Below, one piece after another: positions 16,664 to 24,205 of a stretch of DNA of 32,293 nt. The stretch lies in contig JBFHES010000019.1 of the NCBI GenBank assembly GCA_041584015.1, positions 1 through 32,293 of the forward strand, given 5' to 3'. The stretch's first letter is position 1. Each line of letters starts with the position of its first letter. Position numbers and translations under genes: made by a program. The notes beneath the pieces were generated by a model. The model saw only the letters and a program-made list of their open reading frames with translations. It was not told where the DNA came from and did not search any database. The stretch comes from JBFHES01 sp041584015. Its GTDB lineage: Bacteria; Bacteroidota; Bacteroidia; Bacteroidales; M50B96.

Positions 16664-16674
16664 ATTTTACTGCT

Positions 16675-17319
16675 ATGCCTATAAAAATAATTATTGCCGA
16701 CGACCATAGACTCTTCCGCCAGGGAATTGTCAATTTATTAGAAACCAAACCTGAAATAGAAATAATAGCCCAAACAAATAATGGTGAAGAAACCATTGAG
16801 AAGGTAAATGAACTAAAGCCTGATGTTGTGATCATGGATATAGGCATGCCCATTATTAATGGTATTGATGCTACAAAGGTAATTAACGAACAACATAAAA
16901 ACGTAAGCGTAATTGCACTTTCGATGCATTCTGATAAACATTACGTGAGAGGGATGCTGGAGGCTGGCGCGAAAGGATATTTATTTAAAGACTGTACAAT
17001 AGATGAATTAGTAGATTCTATAAATACAGTGTATGCGGGTAAAAAATACTTAAGCAATAAAATAACCGAGATTCTTATAAATGAATACCTGGATCAGGAA
17101 GTTAAAACAGTAACAAGTGACCCTGATTTAACAGAAAGAGAATTTGAAATTCTAAAACAGTTTGCCGAAGGAAAAAGCACAAAAGAAATTGCTGAATCGC
17201 TGTTCATTAGTGTTAAGACTGTTGGCACACATAAGCAAAATATGCTAAATAAGCTAAAACTAAAATCGACCACCGACCTTATAAAATATGCGTTAAAGAA
17301 AGGTATTGTTACCCTTTAA
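16675..17319 (+). CDS. NarL/LuxR-type response regulator
   Basis: This 214-aa protein has a receiver (about 1-120) with D9/D10, phosphoacceptor D55 (VIMDIGMP) and a conserved Lys in YLFKDC, then a LuxR helix-turn-helix (about 148-210, TEREFEILKQFAEGKSTKEIAESLFISVKTVGTH). It pairs with the upstream kinase. The tandem secreted-protein array starts 242 bp downstream on the same strand, so this regulator is the best local candidate for controlling it. Confidence 0.95.
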   Translation: MPIKIIIADDHRLFRQGIVNLLETKPEIEIIAQTNNGEETIEKVNELKPDVVIMDIGMPIINGIDATKVINEQHKNVSVIALSMHSDKHYVRGMLEAGAKGYLFKDCTIDELVDSINTVYAGKKYLSNKITEILINEYLDQEVKTVTSDPDLTEREFEILKQFAEGKSTKEIAESLFISVKTVGTHKQNMLNKLKLKSTTDLIKYALKKGIVTL

Positions 17320-17352
17320 GCACTATTTACGATCATCCAATAAACGACACAA

Positions 17353-17390
17353 AACATGCACCTTTTCTACATAAATCCAGGGTGCATGTT
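17353..17390 (+). terminator. Hairpin after the response regulator gene
   Basis: A perfect 10-bp stem (AACATGCACC and GGTGCATGTT) with an 18-nt loop. It lacks a strong T tract, so termination may be partial or factor-dependent. Confidence 0.55.
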
Positions 17391-17528
17391 GTTAGGATTC
17401 ACCACTTTGACATTTTTTATTAAAAATACCTATATCCAAAACACCCGTCATACTTAGCATCCTTCAATTTTCCTTAGATCCATCTCATCTTTTTTGTAAA
17501 TACATCAGTGTTTTCAACAATTTTAGCC

Positions 17529-17536
17529 TATATTTG
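17529..17536 (+). promoter_or_regulatory. TAnnTTTG-type -7 box before the subunit array
   Basis: TATATTTG matches the Bacteroidota -7 consensus and lies 25 bp upstream of the first array gene. A -33 TTTG at the usual spacing is not evident, so an activator may be needed. Confidence 0.5.
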
Positions 17537-17561
17537 GTATAAATTGTAACAAAAACGAGAG

Positions 17562-18119
17562 ATGTACAGTATAAGGAAACCATTTTTTTTTATCGTTCTA
17601 AGTATTTTATTTATCAGCATAAAAATTAATGTACTAGCACAATCAGCTAGCGCCAGTACCAATCTAGGTCTTTCTATTCCAGCCATAGCACTTCTTGATA
17701 TTAAAACAGATAATGAAATATCATTCAGCGCTCCAAACCAAAGCATTAGCACTATTACTCCTGAATCTACCAGTAATACATGGATTAATTACTCATCCAT
17801 TGTAGCAGCCGGATCAAGCAATAAAATAACTGTTAATATAAGCGGGGGAACTGTACCTGAGCAAACCAGCATTAAACTTTCCACAGCAGCCGATGCAGGT
17901 CACGGGGGTGGAAATGTTGGAACGCCGATACACGAAGTCATCCTTTCTGAATCGCCTCAGGACATTATCACAAACATAGGTAGCTGTTTTACCGGAGCTG
18001 GCACCAATAACGGACATCAATTATCTTATGCATGGATTGCTGATGCAAATATTACTGAGAACAACAATTACAACAACAATGCTATTGAATTAACTTACAC
18101 CATTCTTGCGTCAGAATAA
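17562..18119 (+). CDS. Array protein 1: secreted pilin-like family member
   Basis: This 185-aa protein has a signal peptide (about 1-26, cut before QSAS). It is the first and most divergent of seven tandem paralogues. It shares the family marks: an N-terminal strand with Pro-x-x-Ala-Leu-(Leu/Ile)-(Asp/Ala), the single cysteine in IGSCFTG (C142), a following GHQLSYAW in place of DGYQLTYTW, and a C-terminal alternating strand (IELTYTILA). It lacks the NxxSxNFG stretch and has an Asn-rich loop (about 163-173). The fold is predicted all-beta. A structural subunit of an envelope fibre is inferred from the downstream chaperone-like and barrel genes. I do not recognise a named family. Confidence 0.82.
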   Translation: MYSIRKPFFFIVLSILFISIKINVLAQSASASTNLGLSIPAIALLDIKTDNEISFSAPNQSISTITPESTSNTWINYSSIVAAGSSNKITVNISGGTVPEQTSIKLSTAADAGHGGGNVGTPIHEVILSESPQDIITNIGSCFTGAGTNNGHQLSYAWIADANITENNNYNNNAIELTYTILASE

Positions 18120-18231
18120 TTAATATTACTATATATAATTACTGAACAAATTGATTAGATACATTTTAGGAACAAACTGATAATACTTTATTAAGCATTC
18201 GATTTTGATGAATAATTAAAATTGCAGGCAA

Positions 18232-18840
18232 ATGAAAGAATTACCATTATACAAATTAGCTACAAAATTGTCACGAAACGGCTTACTTCACACGAACATT
18301 ATACTACTGGTATATTTTGTTTTTCAAACATCAACTATTTATAGCCAAACAAGCAGTGGTGGCGACGACATTGCCCTCAACATGCCACAAGTTGCATTAA
18401 TAGATACGGATCATGCTCCCATAGTGCTTACCTTAACAACTTCAACTGCGGGAGAATCCATAGCAGCAAGCGACTCAAATTCTGACATGTGGATGAAACT
18501 TACTTCAATTGTTCCGGCAAGTAGTCTTAGAGATGTTACTGCCAAGATTGTTGGAACAGTTCCAGCAGGCACAGTTTTAACACTTAGTTCTGCATCAGCA
18601 ACTACAACGAACGGATCAGGCATTTTTGGCACTCCTGTTGCCAGCCCGATAACATTGAGCACAACTGATCAAAACCTGATTAGCAATATTGGAAGCTGCT
18701 TTACCGGGACCGGTTCTCTTGATGGGTTTCAGCTAACATACACCTGGGCCTTAGATAACCCAAGTGTTAATTTTGGAGTTCTTGTCGCAGATCCATCAGC
18801 ATCTGTAACTGTTTACCTTACCTTAACCGAAGCAAACTAG
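18232..18840 (+). CDS. Array protein 2: secreted pilin-like family member
   Basis: This 202-aa protein has an unusually long N-terminus: a charged stretch of about 20 residues before the hydrophobic core, cleavage near SQTSS. No later ATG gives a signal, so the start is kept. Family marks are PQVALIDTDHAPI (52-64), VPAGTVLTLSSA, IGSCFTG with C156, DGFQLTYTWAL and the terminal strand SVTVYLTLT. It is closest to array protein 4. A box TAAAATTG, one mismatch from TAnnTTTG, ends 7 bp before the ATG, so it may have its own promoter. Confidence 0.85.
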   Translation: MKELPLYKLATKLSRNGLLHTNIILLVYFVFQTSTIYSQTSSGGDDIALNMPQVALIDTDHAPIVLTLTTSTAGESIAASDSNSDMWMKLTSIVPASSLRDVTAKIVGTVPAGTVLTLSSASATTTNGSGIFGTPVASPITLSTTDQNLISNIGSCFTGTGSLDGFQLTYTWALDNPSVNFGVLVADPSASVTVYLTLTEAN

Positions 18841-19197
18841 TCTACCAATACAATACAACTGAATAGGTAATCTAGCAAGCAACGCAAACCTGATTTCAAC
18901 ATTCCAATTTACCTTACCAATCTAAGCCATTTTGCCACATCACTTCAAGTGGCTTATTCCACCTACCAGTGCGAATTTATAAGACACCTTGTAAAAAAAT
19001 CACTTTTTTTTGATGTCAGTTTTTCTGAACACACATCAGCCTTTTGGAAATAAAATAGGCTTTGAAGGCATTTTTTTTACCAGATTTCCAAACCATTTTA
19101 ATTAAGTAACGTAATAGCATCACAGTACCAAAAAATTGGAATGATTTTAAACAATGGACATTAACTTAAATTAATTATTTACTTAAATCTACACACG
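18841..19197. other. 357-bp intergenic region between array proteins 2 and 3
   Basis: No coding frame was seen. It holds a 7-bp inverted repeat TAAGCCA/TGGCTTA (18923-18929, 18950-18956) with an overlapping alternative stem GCCAC/GTGGC, and a TCCAAACCATTT motif at 19087-19098 that is also found upstream of array protein 7. Confidence 0.6.
19087..19098 (+). promoter_or_regulatory. TCCAAACCATTT motif upstream of array protein 3
   Basis: It lies 111 bp upstream of the start. The same motif occurs twice upstream of array protein 7 (22399 and 22460), the sister paralogue of array protein 3. Confidence 0.4.
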
Positions 19198-19755
19198 ATG
19201 AAAAACTTTGTAAAATTAGCCAGCATTGCTTTGATACTATTGATAGTATCAATTAATGCACAAGCTCAAACGGCTACCGGGAACAATACTCTAACAATGG
19301 GTATACCCGCGATAGCACTTCTGGCGACCGATGTTGCTGCTGTATCCTTAGAACTGACAACTGCAGTTGCCGGTGAACAGGTTTCAGGAGGTGAAGGAAC
19401 TACACACGTACAGATTTCTTCAATAATCGGAACCGGATTGACACGAAAACTCACTGCTTCGGTAACTGGTGTACCGGTTGGTACATCACTCAAAGTGAGC
19501 ACGACCATTCCTGGTAATGGAAATGAAGGTGGAACAGTTGGTACAGGTTCTACGGACATGGACTTAATTAATGCAGCTGCCGCTGTTGACTTAGTAACAG
19601 GCATCGGAAGTTGTTTTACAGGAGTACTTGCTGACGATGGGTACACACTTGATTACACATGGAATGCTGGTTCTGTAGCAAACTATGGTTTAATTGAGGA
19701 ATTAAGTGGAGGAACCTCAACAGTAGTTTTAACTCTCACTGAAGATGGTAGTTAG
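19198..19755 (+). CDS. Array protein 3: secreted pilin-like family member (ATGNN clade)
   Basis: This 185-aa protein has a clean signal peptide (cut at AQA-Q, about residue 23). The mature N-terminus ATGNNTLTMGIPAIALLATD defines a clade shared with array protein 7. Other family marks are VPVGTSLKVS, IGSCFTG with the single C139, DGYTLDYTWNAG and the final strand TVVLTLT. The mature chain is rich in Gly, Thr and Val with few charges, as in fibre subunits. It is followed by a very strong inverted repeat (19793-19869). Confidence 0.86.
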   Translation: MKNFVKLASIALILLIVSINAQAQTATGNNTLTMGIPAIALLATDVAAVSLELTTAVAGEQVSGGEGTTHVQISSIIGTGLTRKLTASVTGVPVGTSLKVSTTIPGNGNEGGTVGTGSTDMDLINAAAAVDLVTGIGSCFTGVLADDGYTLDYTWNAGSVANYGLIEELSGGTSTVVLTLTEDGS

Positions 19756-19792
19756 TGAATAGTATTAGGAACTAACATTTTACTCTTCAGAG

Positions 19793-19869
19793 TAATGACA
19801 AGGACAAATGCCTTGGTAGTAATATACAAAATGAGTGAATTCTGCTCATGGCATTTGACCTTGTTATTA
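19793..19869. repeat. Long intergenic inverted repeat after array protein 3
   Basis: Arms of 20 bases (19793-19812 and 19850-19869) pair at 18 of 20 positions. A further pair ATGAG/CTCAT sits inside. There is no T tract, so it looks like an RNA processing, stabilising or attenuating structure rather than a simple terminator. Confidence 0.75.
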
Positions 19870-19878
19870 TCCTTTTCA

Positions 19879-19905
19879 ACACTAAATCCTAGCCATTTTT
19901 AGTGT
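19879..19905. repeat. Inverted repeat upstream of array protein 4
   Basis: ACACTAAA and TTTAGTGT are perfect 8-bp arms with an 11-bp spacer, 34 bp upstream of the start codon. It could be an operator or a leader hairpin. Confidence 0.45.
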
Positions 19906-19939
19906 CATCAATAAAAAGCGAATTCTTAAAACAAAAGCC

Positions 19940-20509
19940 ATGAGAAGCCAATTTAAGATTACAGTTTTACTAGTAGCCATTACACTTATTACTTCGAGTA
20001 AGGTAGTTCTTGCTCAGCAAACAACTGCCGGTGATCCAATTGAACTGCAACTTCCTGAAGTAGCATTAATCGACACAGATCACGCACCAATAACACTTAC
20101 ACTTACTACATCAAATGCAGGAGAATCAATTGCATCTAGCGATTCAAACTCCGACATGTATGTAAAAGTAACATCACTTGTGCCAGCTGGCACTAACCGG
20201 GACATATCAGCTAAAATTACGGGAACAGTTCCAACAGGAACTAAGTTAACTTTATCTTCGGCTGCAGCAACCGCAGCTAACAGCGCAGGAACTTTAGGTT
20301 CGCCTGTAGGTAGCGCTATAACACTATCATCATCTGACCAGAATATTGTAACTGGAATAGGTAGCTGCTATACTGGAACAGGTTCAACAGACGGATATCA
20401 GTTAACCTATACATGGGCTCTTGATAATCCATCAGTTAACTTTGGTAACCTTGAAGCAAACGCCTCAACCACAATAACTGTTTATTTAACCATTACTGCT
20501 GCTCAGTAA
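19940..20509 (+). CDS. Array protein 4: secreted pilin-like family member (LIDTDH clade)
   Basis: This 189-aa protein has a signal peptide (cut near VLA-QQ, about residue 25). It is close to array protein 2: PEVALIDTDHAPITLTLTTS (39-58), SDSNSDM, VPTGTKLTLSSAAAT, IGSCYTG with the single C143, DGYQLTYTWALDNPSVNFG and the C-terminal strand TITVYLTIT. The alternating hydrophobic pattern near both ends is what a donor-strand fibre subunit would need, but that mechanism is a guess. Confidence 0.87.
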   Translation: MRSQFKITVLLVAITLITSSKVVLAQQTTAGDPIELQLPEVALIDTDHAPITLTLTTSNAGESIASSDSNSDMYVKVTSLVPAGTNRDISAKITGTVPTGTKLTLSSAAATAANSAGTLGSPVGSAITLSSSDQNIVTGIGSCYTGTGSTDGYQLTYTWALDNPSVNFGNLEANASTTITVYLTITAAQ

Positions 20510-20557
20510 ATTCAGTTTTACGTATTCATTTAAAAAGCGCGTCAGGCAATCAAACTG

Positions 20558-20573
20558 TTAACTTTTTAGTTAA
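20558..20573. promoter_or_regulatory. TTAACT/AGTTAA inverted repeat upstream of array protein 5
   Basis: TGTTAAC, a 3-bp gap, then TTAGTTAAT. A very similar arrangement with a 2-bp gap occurs upstream of the chaperone-like gene near 23245, suggesting one shared DNA-binding protein. Confidence 0.4.
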
Positions 20574-20615
20574 TAAGTTAGATTCATTCAATAGCATTCT
20601 TAACTGACTTATTAC

Positions 20616-20623
20616 TACATTTG
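20616..20623 (+). promoter_or_regulatory. TAnnTTTG-type -7 box before array protein 5
   Basis: TACATTTG lies 6 bp upstream of the ATG at 20630, implying a leaderless or nearly leaderless transcript if used. Confidence 0.45.
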
Positions 20624-20629
20624 TATAGA

Positions 20630-21202
20630 ATGAAGATTCTATACAAAATATTACTACTTACACCTTTTGCTCTTCTAGCCAATAATCAACCCAATGCGTT
20701 TGGACAGCTGGTAGCTGGAGACGCTGTTTCGTTTAACATTTCAGAGATGGCTCTGATAGACACCAACCATCCAACAATTACAATGTCTCTTCCATCTTCT
20801 GTGGCAGGAGCTTCAATAACACAAAGTACTACCAACACCGACATGTGGATTCGCTTAACTTCAGTTACCGACTGGTGGTGGCGAAGAGCCGTTTACGCCA
20901 GTGTTTCAGGAACAATTCCTCCAGGTACTACTTTGAAATTAAGGGCAGCCTCGGCAACATCAGCAAATAGTGCTGGTGACTTGGGAAGAGTGCGAGGAGA
21001 AGTTACACTTTCATCATCTAGCCAACAAATTATTTATAGAATTCGTGATTGCTACACCGGAAATGGTCCAGGTGATGGCTATCAATTAACTTATACATGG
21101 GCACTCAATAATCCGTCATCTAATTTTGGCTTATTGGAGGCAAACCCAACAACAACTGTTACCGTTTATTTTACTATAACAGCTCAAGGATGGTATTACT
21201 AA
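20630..21202 (+). CDS. Array protein 5: secreted pilin-like member, Trp/Arg variant
   Basis: This 190-aa protein starts at ATG 20630; an upstream in-frame TTG is inside the promoter-like box. The signal peptide ends near AFG-QL. It has the family frame, with SEMALIDTNHP (38-48), IPPGTTLKLRAASAT, C141 in RDCYTG, DGYQLTYTWALNNPSSNFG and TVTVYFTIT. Two loops differ from proteins 1-4: DWWWRRAVYA (81-90) replaces a neutral stretch, and IIYRIRDCYTG replaces the IGSCYTG strand. The protein ends GWYY. It looks like a subunit carrying an aromatic/basic surface, perhaps for ligand binding. It is nearly identical to array protein 6. Confidence 0.87.
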   Translation: MKILYKILLLTPFALLANNQPNAFGQLVAGDAVSFNISEMALIDTNHPTITMSLPSSVAGASITQSTTNTDMWIRLTSVTDWWWRRAVYASVSGTIPPGTTLKLRAASATSANSAGDLGRVRGEVTLSSSSQQIIYRIRDCYTGNGPGDGYQLTYTWALNNPSSNFGLLEANPTTTVTVYFTITAQGWYY

Positions 21203-21264
21203 TTACCAACTAAGCAATGCTTCAACCATAATAACAACTGTTTAAAATCATCAATACTGTTAAG

Positions 21265-21837
21265 ATGAAATTACTGCTAAAATTATCACTAATATTTTGC
21301 TTTCTGGCATTAGCTAATTTACCAGCAAAGGTGCATGCCCAACTAGTTGCCGGAGATGCTGTATCATTCAACATTTCTGAAATGGCTTTAATTGATACGA
21401 ATCATCCATCAATTAGCATGTCACTTCCTGCCTCGGTACCTGGTGCCTGCATTACCCAAAGTGCTACAAACACCGACATGTGGATTAGACTAACATCTGT
21501 TACCGATTGGTATTGGAGAAGAGCTGTTTATGCGAGTGTATCGGGGACGATTCCGCCTGGAACCACATTAAAATTAAGAGCAGCTAAAGCAACTAAGGTT
21601 AACAGTAATGGAGATCTCGGCAGAGTAAGATCAGAAATCACACTTTCTTCCTCCCAACAACAGATAATTTATAGAATTCGTGATTGTTATACCGGGAATA
21701 GCCCGGGTGATGGCTATCAACTAACCTATACATGGTCCTTAAATAATCCATCATCTAACTTTGGTTTATTGGAGGCTGATCCAACAGCAACAGTAACTGT
21801 GTACTTTACCATAACCGCTCAAGGCTGGTATTATTAG
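21265..21837 (+). CDS. Array protein 6: secreted pilin-like member, Trp/Arg variant
   Basis: This 190-aa tandem duplicate of array protein 5 starts 62 bp after it. The mature parts differ at about 18 of 165 positions by eye. It has the same DWYWRRAVYA loop, RIRDCYTG with C141, and GWYY end. It has an extra mature cysteine, C62 (PGACITQ), absent from all the other members. The signal peptide ends VHA-Q. The high similarity suggests a recent duplication or gene conversion. The 708-bp gap that follows suggests protein 7 has its own promoter. Confidence 0.87.
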   Translation: MKLLLKLSLIFCFLALANLPAKVHAQLVAGDAVSFNISEMALIDTNHPSISMSLPASVPGACITQSATNTDMWIRLTSVTDWYWRRAVYASVSGTIPPGTTLKLRAAKATKVNSNGDLGRVRSEITLSSSQQQIIYRIRDCYTGNSPGDGYQLTYTWSLNNPSSNFGLLEADPTATVTVYFTITAQGWYY

Positions 21838-22388
21838 TATAGCGAGCACAGCAAGTGATTAACTTTCTGGAAAAGCCTTGAGTAGCATAATAATATTCGC
21901 TGCAAAAAAATAAAAGATGACAACATCGCACCTGCCTGTTTATGAAGTCAATTTATTATTCCAAACATATTTGTTTAACCTTTAAAAACAGACACGAACA
22001 AACAATCTATCACAAACAACCCTGTTTACTATCAAGCTCTCCACAACTGGCATCTGTTGTGAATTTAGTTGACTACAAAATATAGCGGTGATTTTACAGG
22101 AATGATCCCTCGTGTAACAATGTGTAACAAATTCCAGCACGACATAAACAAATCAAGATCTTCATCGCCTAGCTATGTAAGGATTATTGAAGAGCAAATT
22201 ACCTTCACAAAATTAACTATATAAAAAGCTGCTACTTATATTCGTAAAAAGCCTAAGTGCTAACATTATTCAGAAGCATTTTAAATACCTGAAACTTCAA
22301 AAACACCTACATAAGACGACAAAAGCATAAAACACTACGTATCTGAACTTTAACCAAACAAAACACGATCAAATACCACCAAGAACAC

Positions 22389-22415
22389 GACCTAAACATC
22401 CAAACCACTTAGGTC
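22389..22415. promoter_or_regulatory. GACCTAA-N13-TTAGGTC inverted repeat
   Basis: Perfect 7-bp arms with a 13-bp spacer, 130 bp upstream of array protein 7. The spacer and right arm contain the ATCCAAACCAnTTAGG repeat. A second copy of that repeat (22459-22474) keeps only the right half. It is a good candidate operator for the array. Confidence 0.5.
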
Positions 22416-22458
22416 AATTCAAAAAAACTTAGACGAACTCAGCATTTATTTCATAAAA

Positions 22459-22474
22459 ATCCAAACCATTTAGG
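22459..22474 (+). promoter_or_regulatory. Second ATCCAAACCAnTTAGG copy
   Basis: Direct repeat of 22398-22413 with one base different, 61 bp downstream of it. Its core is shared with the site upstream of array protein 3. Confidence 0.45.
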
Positions 22475-22545
22475 AATGTTCACGTAAGCTAGGCATGATT
22501 AAAAAATAAATAGATTTTCCAACGTCTTATTAAAACTTGATTAAA

Positions 22546-23100
22546 ATGAAAAAAATTAGTTTAGTATTTAGCTTACTCTTAATAGTAATGCTTTTTAACG
22601 TCCAGACGAAGGCCCAGACCGCAACAGGAAACAATACGCTGGTTATGGGTATTCCGGGTCTTGCACTTTTAGCAACTGATGCGGCCTCCATTTCACTTGA
22701 ATTGACGACCTCTACAGCTGGTGAGCAAATTGCCGGTGGTTCGGGTACATCACACGTTCAAATTTCATCAATTGTAGCCTCAGGTGCTACCAGAAAATTA
22801 ACTGCAGCTGTTACGGGTGTTCCAACAGGTACATCGCTATCAGTTTCAGCATCGGTTCCTGCCAACGCTAACTTTGGTGGAACTGTAGGAACAGGGCTTT
22901 CTTCCGTAGACCTTATCAACTCGGCATCAGCTGTTGATATTGTTACAGGTATAGGAAGCTGCTTTACAGGAACAGCTGCCGATGATGGATACACACTTGA
23001 CTATGCATGGAATGCTGGTGCAGTAGGCGCTTATGGATCCATTGTAGAGTTAACAGGTGGTAGTGCAACTGTAGTATTAACAATTACTGATGACCAATAA
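22546..23100 (+). CDS. Array protein 7: secreted pilin-like family member (ATGNN clade)
   Basis: This 184-aa protein starts at ATG 22546, preferred over an in-frame TTG 9 bp upstream. The signal peptide is cut at TKA-Q (about residue 23). It is closely similar to array protein 3 along its whole length: ATGNNTLVMGIPGLALLATD, VPTGTSLSVS, IGSCFTG with the single C139, DGYTLDYAWNAG and TVVLTIT. It shares upstream motifs with protein 3, so the gene and its control region may have been duplicated together. It is followed by a long stem-loop (23138-23219). Confidence 0.87.
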   Translation: MKKISLVFSLLLIVMLFNVQTKAQTATGNNTLVMGIPGLALLATDAASISLELTTSTAGEQIAGGSGTSHVQISSIVASGATRKLTAAVTGVPTGTSLSVSASVPANANFGGTVGTGLSSVDLINSASAVDIVTGIGSCFTGTAADDGYTLDYAWNAGAVGAYGSIVELTGGSATVVLTITDDQ

Positions 23101-23137
23101 GATACTTTTTATTTCCTGTTGAGAAAATATTCTCATA

Positions 23138-23219
23138 CATGATACACGAATAATGATCAGTGCTTTACAAAAAATGTGGGTTATTTGTATTCTGGTCATT
23201 ATTCCTGTGTATATTCATG
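23138..23219. repeat. Long intergenic stem-loop after array protein 7
   Basis: GAATAATGATCAG (23148-23160) pairs with CTGGTCATTATTC (23192-23204), with one G-T wobble. Outer segments (CATGATACAC and GTGTATATTCATG) extend the stem with small bulges. A separate small hairpin TGAGAA/TTCTCA precedes it at 23120-23135. There is no T tract. Confidence 0.65.
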
Positions 23220-23290
23220 TATAACCATTCTTTATTAGGCAGATGTTAACAATTAGTTAATTGAAAATGCCCGCAAGAATCGGAAATATT

Positions 23291-23298
23291 TAAATTTG
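23291..23298 (+). promoter_or_regulatory. TAnnTTTG-type -7 box before the chaperone-like gene
   Basis: TAAATTTG lies 51 bp upstream of the ATG. A TTAAC/GTTAA inverted repeat about 35 bp further upstream resembles the element at 20558-20573. Confidence 0.5.
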
Positions 23299-23349
23299 CA
23301 GGTAACTATTTAGAAACAAAAAGTATAAGTTAAATTTAAAGATTTAAGG

Positions 23350-24141
23350 ATGAAAACAATTACCCGTTTCACACTTATCGCTGTATTGTGTTTATCTCCA
23401 TTTTTTATGCTTGCATCAATTGAGGTTGTTGGAAGTTTAAAACACGTAAATACAGGTAACGCAGGTGAAGTGTACAAAGGTCAGATCAAGATACAGAATA
23501 GCGGAGACTTTGCGCAGGAAGTAAAGGTCTACCAAACAGATTATCTGTTCAATTATGAGAACTATACCTTATATGATGAACCGGTTAGTCACGACCGATC
23601 AAATGCCAACTGGATTGAATACAGTCCAACAACCACCATTGTAAACCCAAATGAAACTCAATTTGTACAATATCAGGTTACCATTCCAATAGGAGATTCT
23701 ATTAACGGAACTTTCTGGAGTGTTTTAATGGTTGAGGGTGTTACTCCTATTGATCCTGAGCAGGAAGGCAAATTAAACATTAATACGGTAACAAGATATG
23801 CGATACAAATTGTAACCGAGATTGGTGACAAAGGAGAAGGTGCTCTGCAGTTTCTTGAGCCAACTATCATTACAGAAGGTGAACATTTGTATTTAGCTGT
23901 TGATGTTATTAACATTGGCGACCACTATATTGCACCAGAAGTATCCATCGAGTTTTTTGATGAAGCAGGAGAATCTGTTCGAAAAATTGAAGCCGCAAGA
24001 AAAGGATTATTCCCATCAACTTCAGTTAGATTCAGACTGGACCTTGAAGGACTTGAGGGAGATAAAGTTTATCAGACCTTAATTATTGCAGCAGGAAAAG
24101 ATGAAGACGTTTTTGGTATAGAATACACCTTGTATTTTTAA
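23350..24141 (+). CDS. PapD-like two-domain periplasmic chaperone (putative)
   Basis: This 263-aa protein has a signal peptide (about 1-22) and two predicted Ig-like domains, about 24-158 and 165-263. The first domain follows the order of PapD-type chaperones: an N-terminal strand, W88 with a SPTTTIVNPNETQFVQYQV segment (92-110), then IPIGDSINGTFWSVLMVEGV (112-131), which resembles the chaperone pattern of a Pro-rich turn, Glu/Gly-x-(L/F)-(F/W) and a long strand. The canonical PapD Arg and Lys anchors are not obvious, so the resemblance is distant. Placed between a subunit array and a barrel protein, its likely job is to hold the subunits in the periplasm. A general Ig-fold adaptor is the alternative. 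Confidence 0.65.
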   Translation: MKTITRFTLIAVLCLSPFFMLASIEVVGSLKHVNTGNAGEVYKGQIKIQNSGDFAQEVKVYQTDYLFNYENYTLYDEPVSHDRSNANWIEYSPTTTIVNPNETQFVQYQVTIPIGDSINGTFWSVLMVEGVTPIDPEQEGKLNINTVTRYAIQIVTEIGDKGEGALQFLEPTIITEGEHLYLAVDVINIGDHYIAPEVSIEFFDEAGESVRKIEAARKGLFPSTSVRFRLDLEGLEGDKVYQTLIIAAGKDEDVFGIEYTLYF

Positions 24142-24205
24142 GCGCATGCACTAAAACGCTCTTCTGGTAAATACCCAGGCAGTAACTACCGATAATCTAA
24201 ACCGA

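Larger units (their letters stand above)
21838..22545. other. 708-bp intergenic region before array protein 7
   Basis: This is the longest gap in the array and no convincing coding frame was found. The right part contains the inverted repeat 22389-22415 and two direct copies of ATCCAAACCAnTTAGG (22398-22413 and 22459-22474). It may be a regulatory region or house a small RNA; nothing in the left 500 bp is recognisable. Confidence 0.6.

Noticed and set aside
21838..22545. A hidden gene in the 708-bp array gap
   Set aside because: I found only short frames without signal peptide, family resemblance or plausible start context. A small RNA cannot be ruled out by eye.
17562..23100. Array proteins as FimA/Mfa1-type Bacteroidota pilins or DUF4402 proteins
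   Set aside because: There is no lipobox, no Arg-protease processing site after a propeptide, and the repeated IGSCYTG/DGYQLTYTW core does not match what I know of those families. A distant relation cannot be excluded without a profile search.
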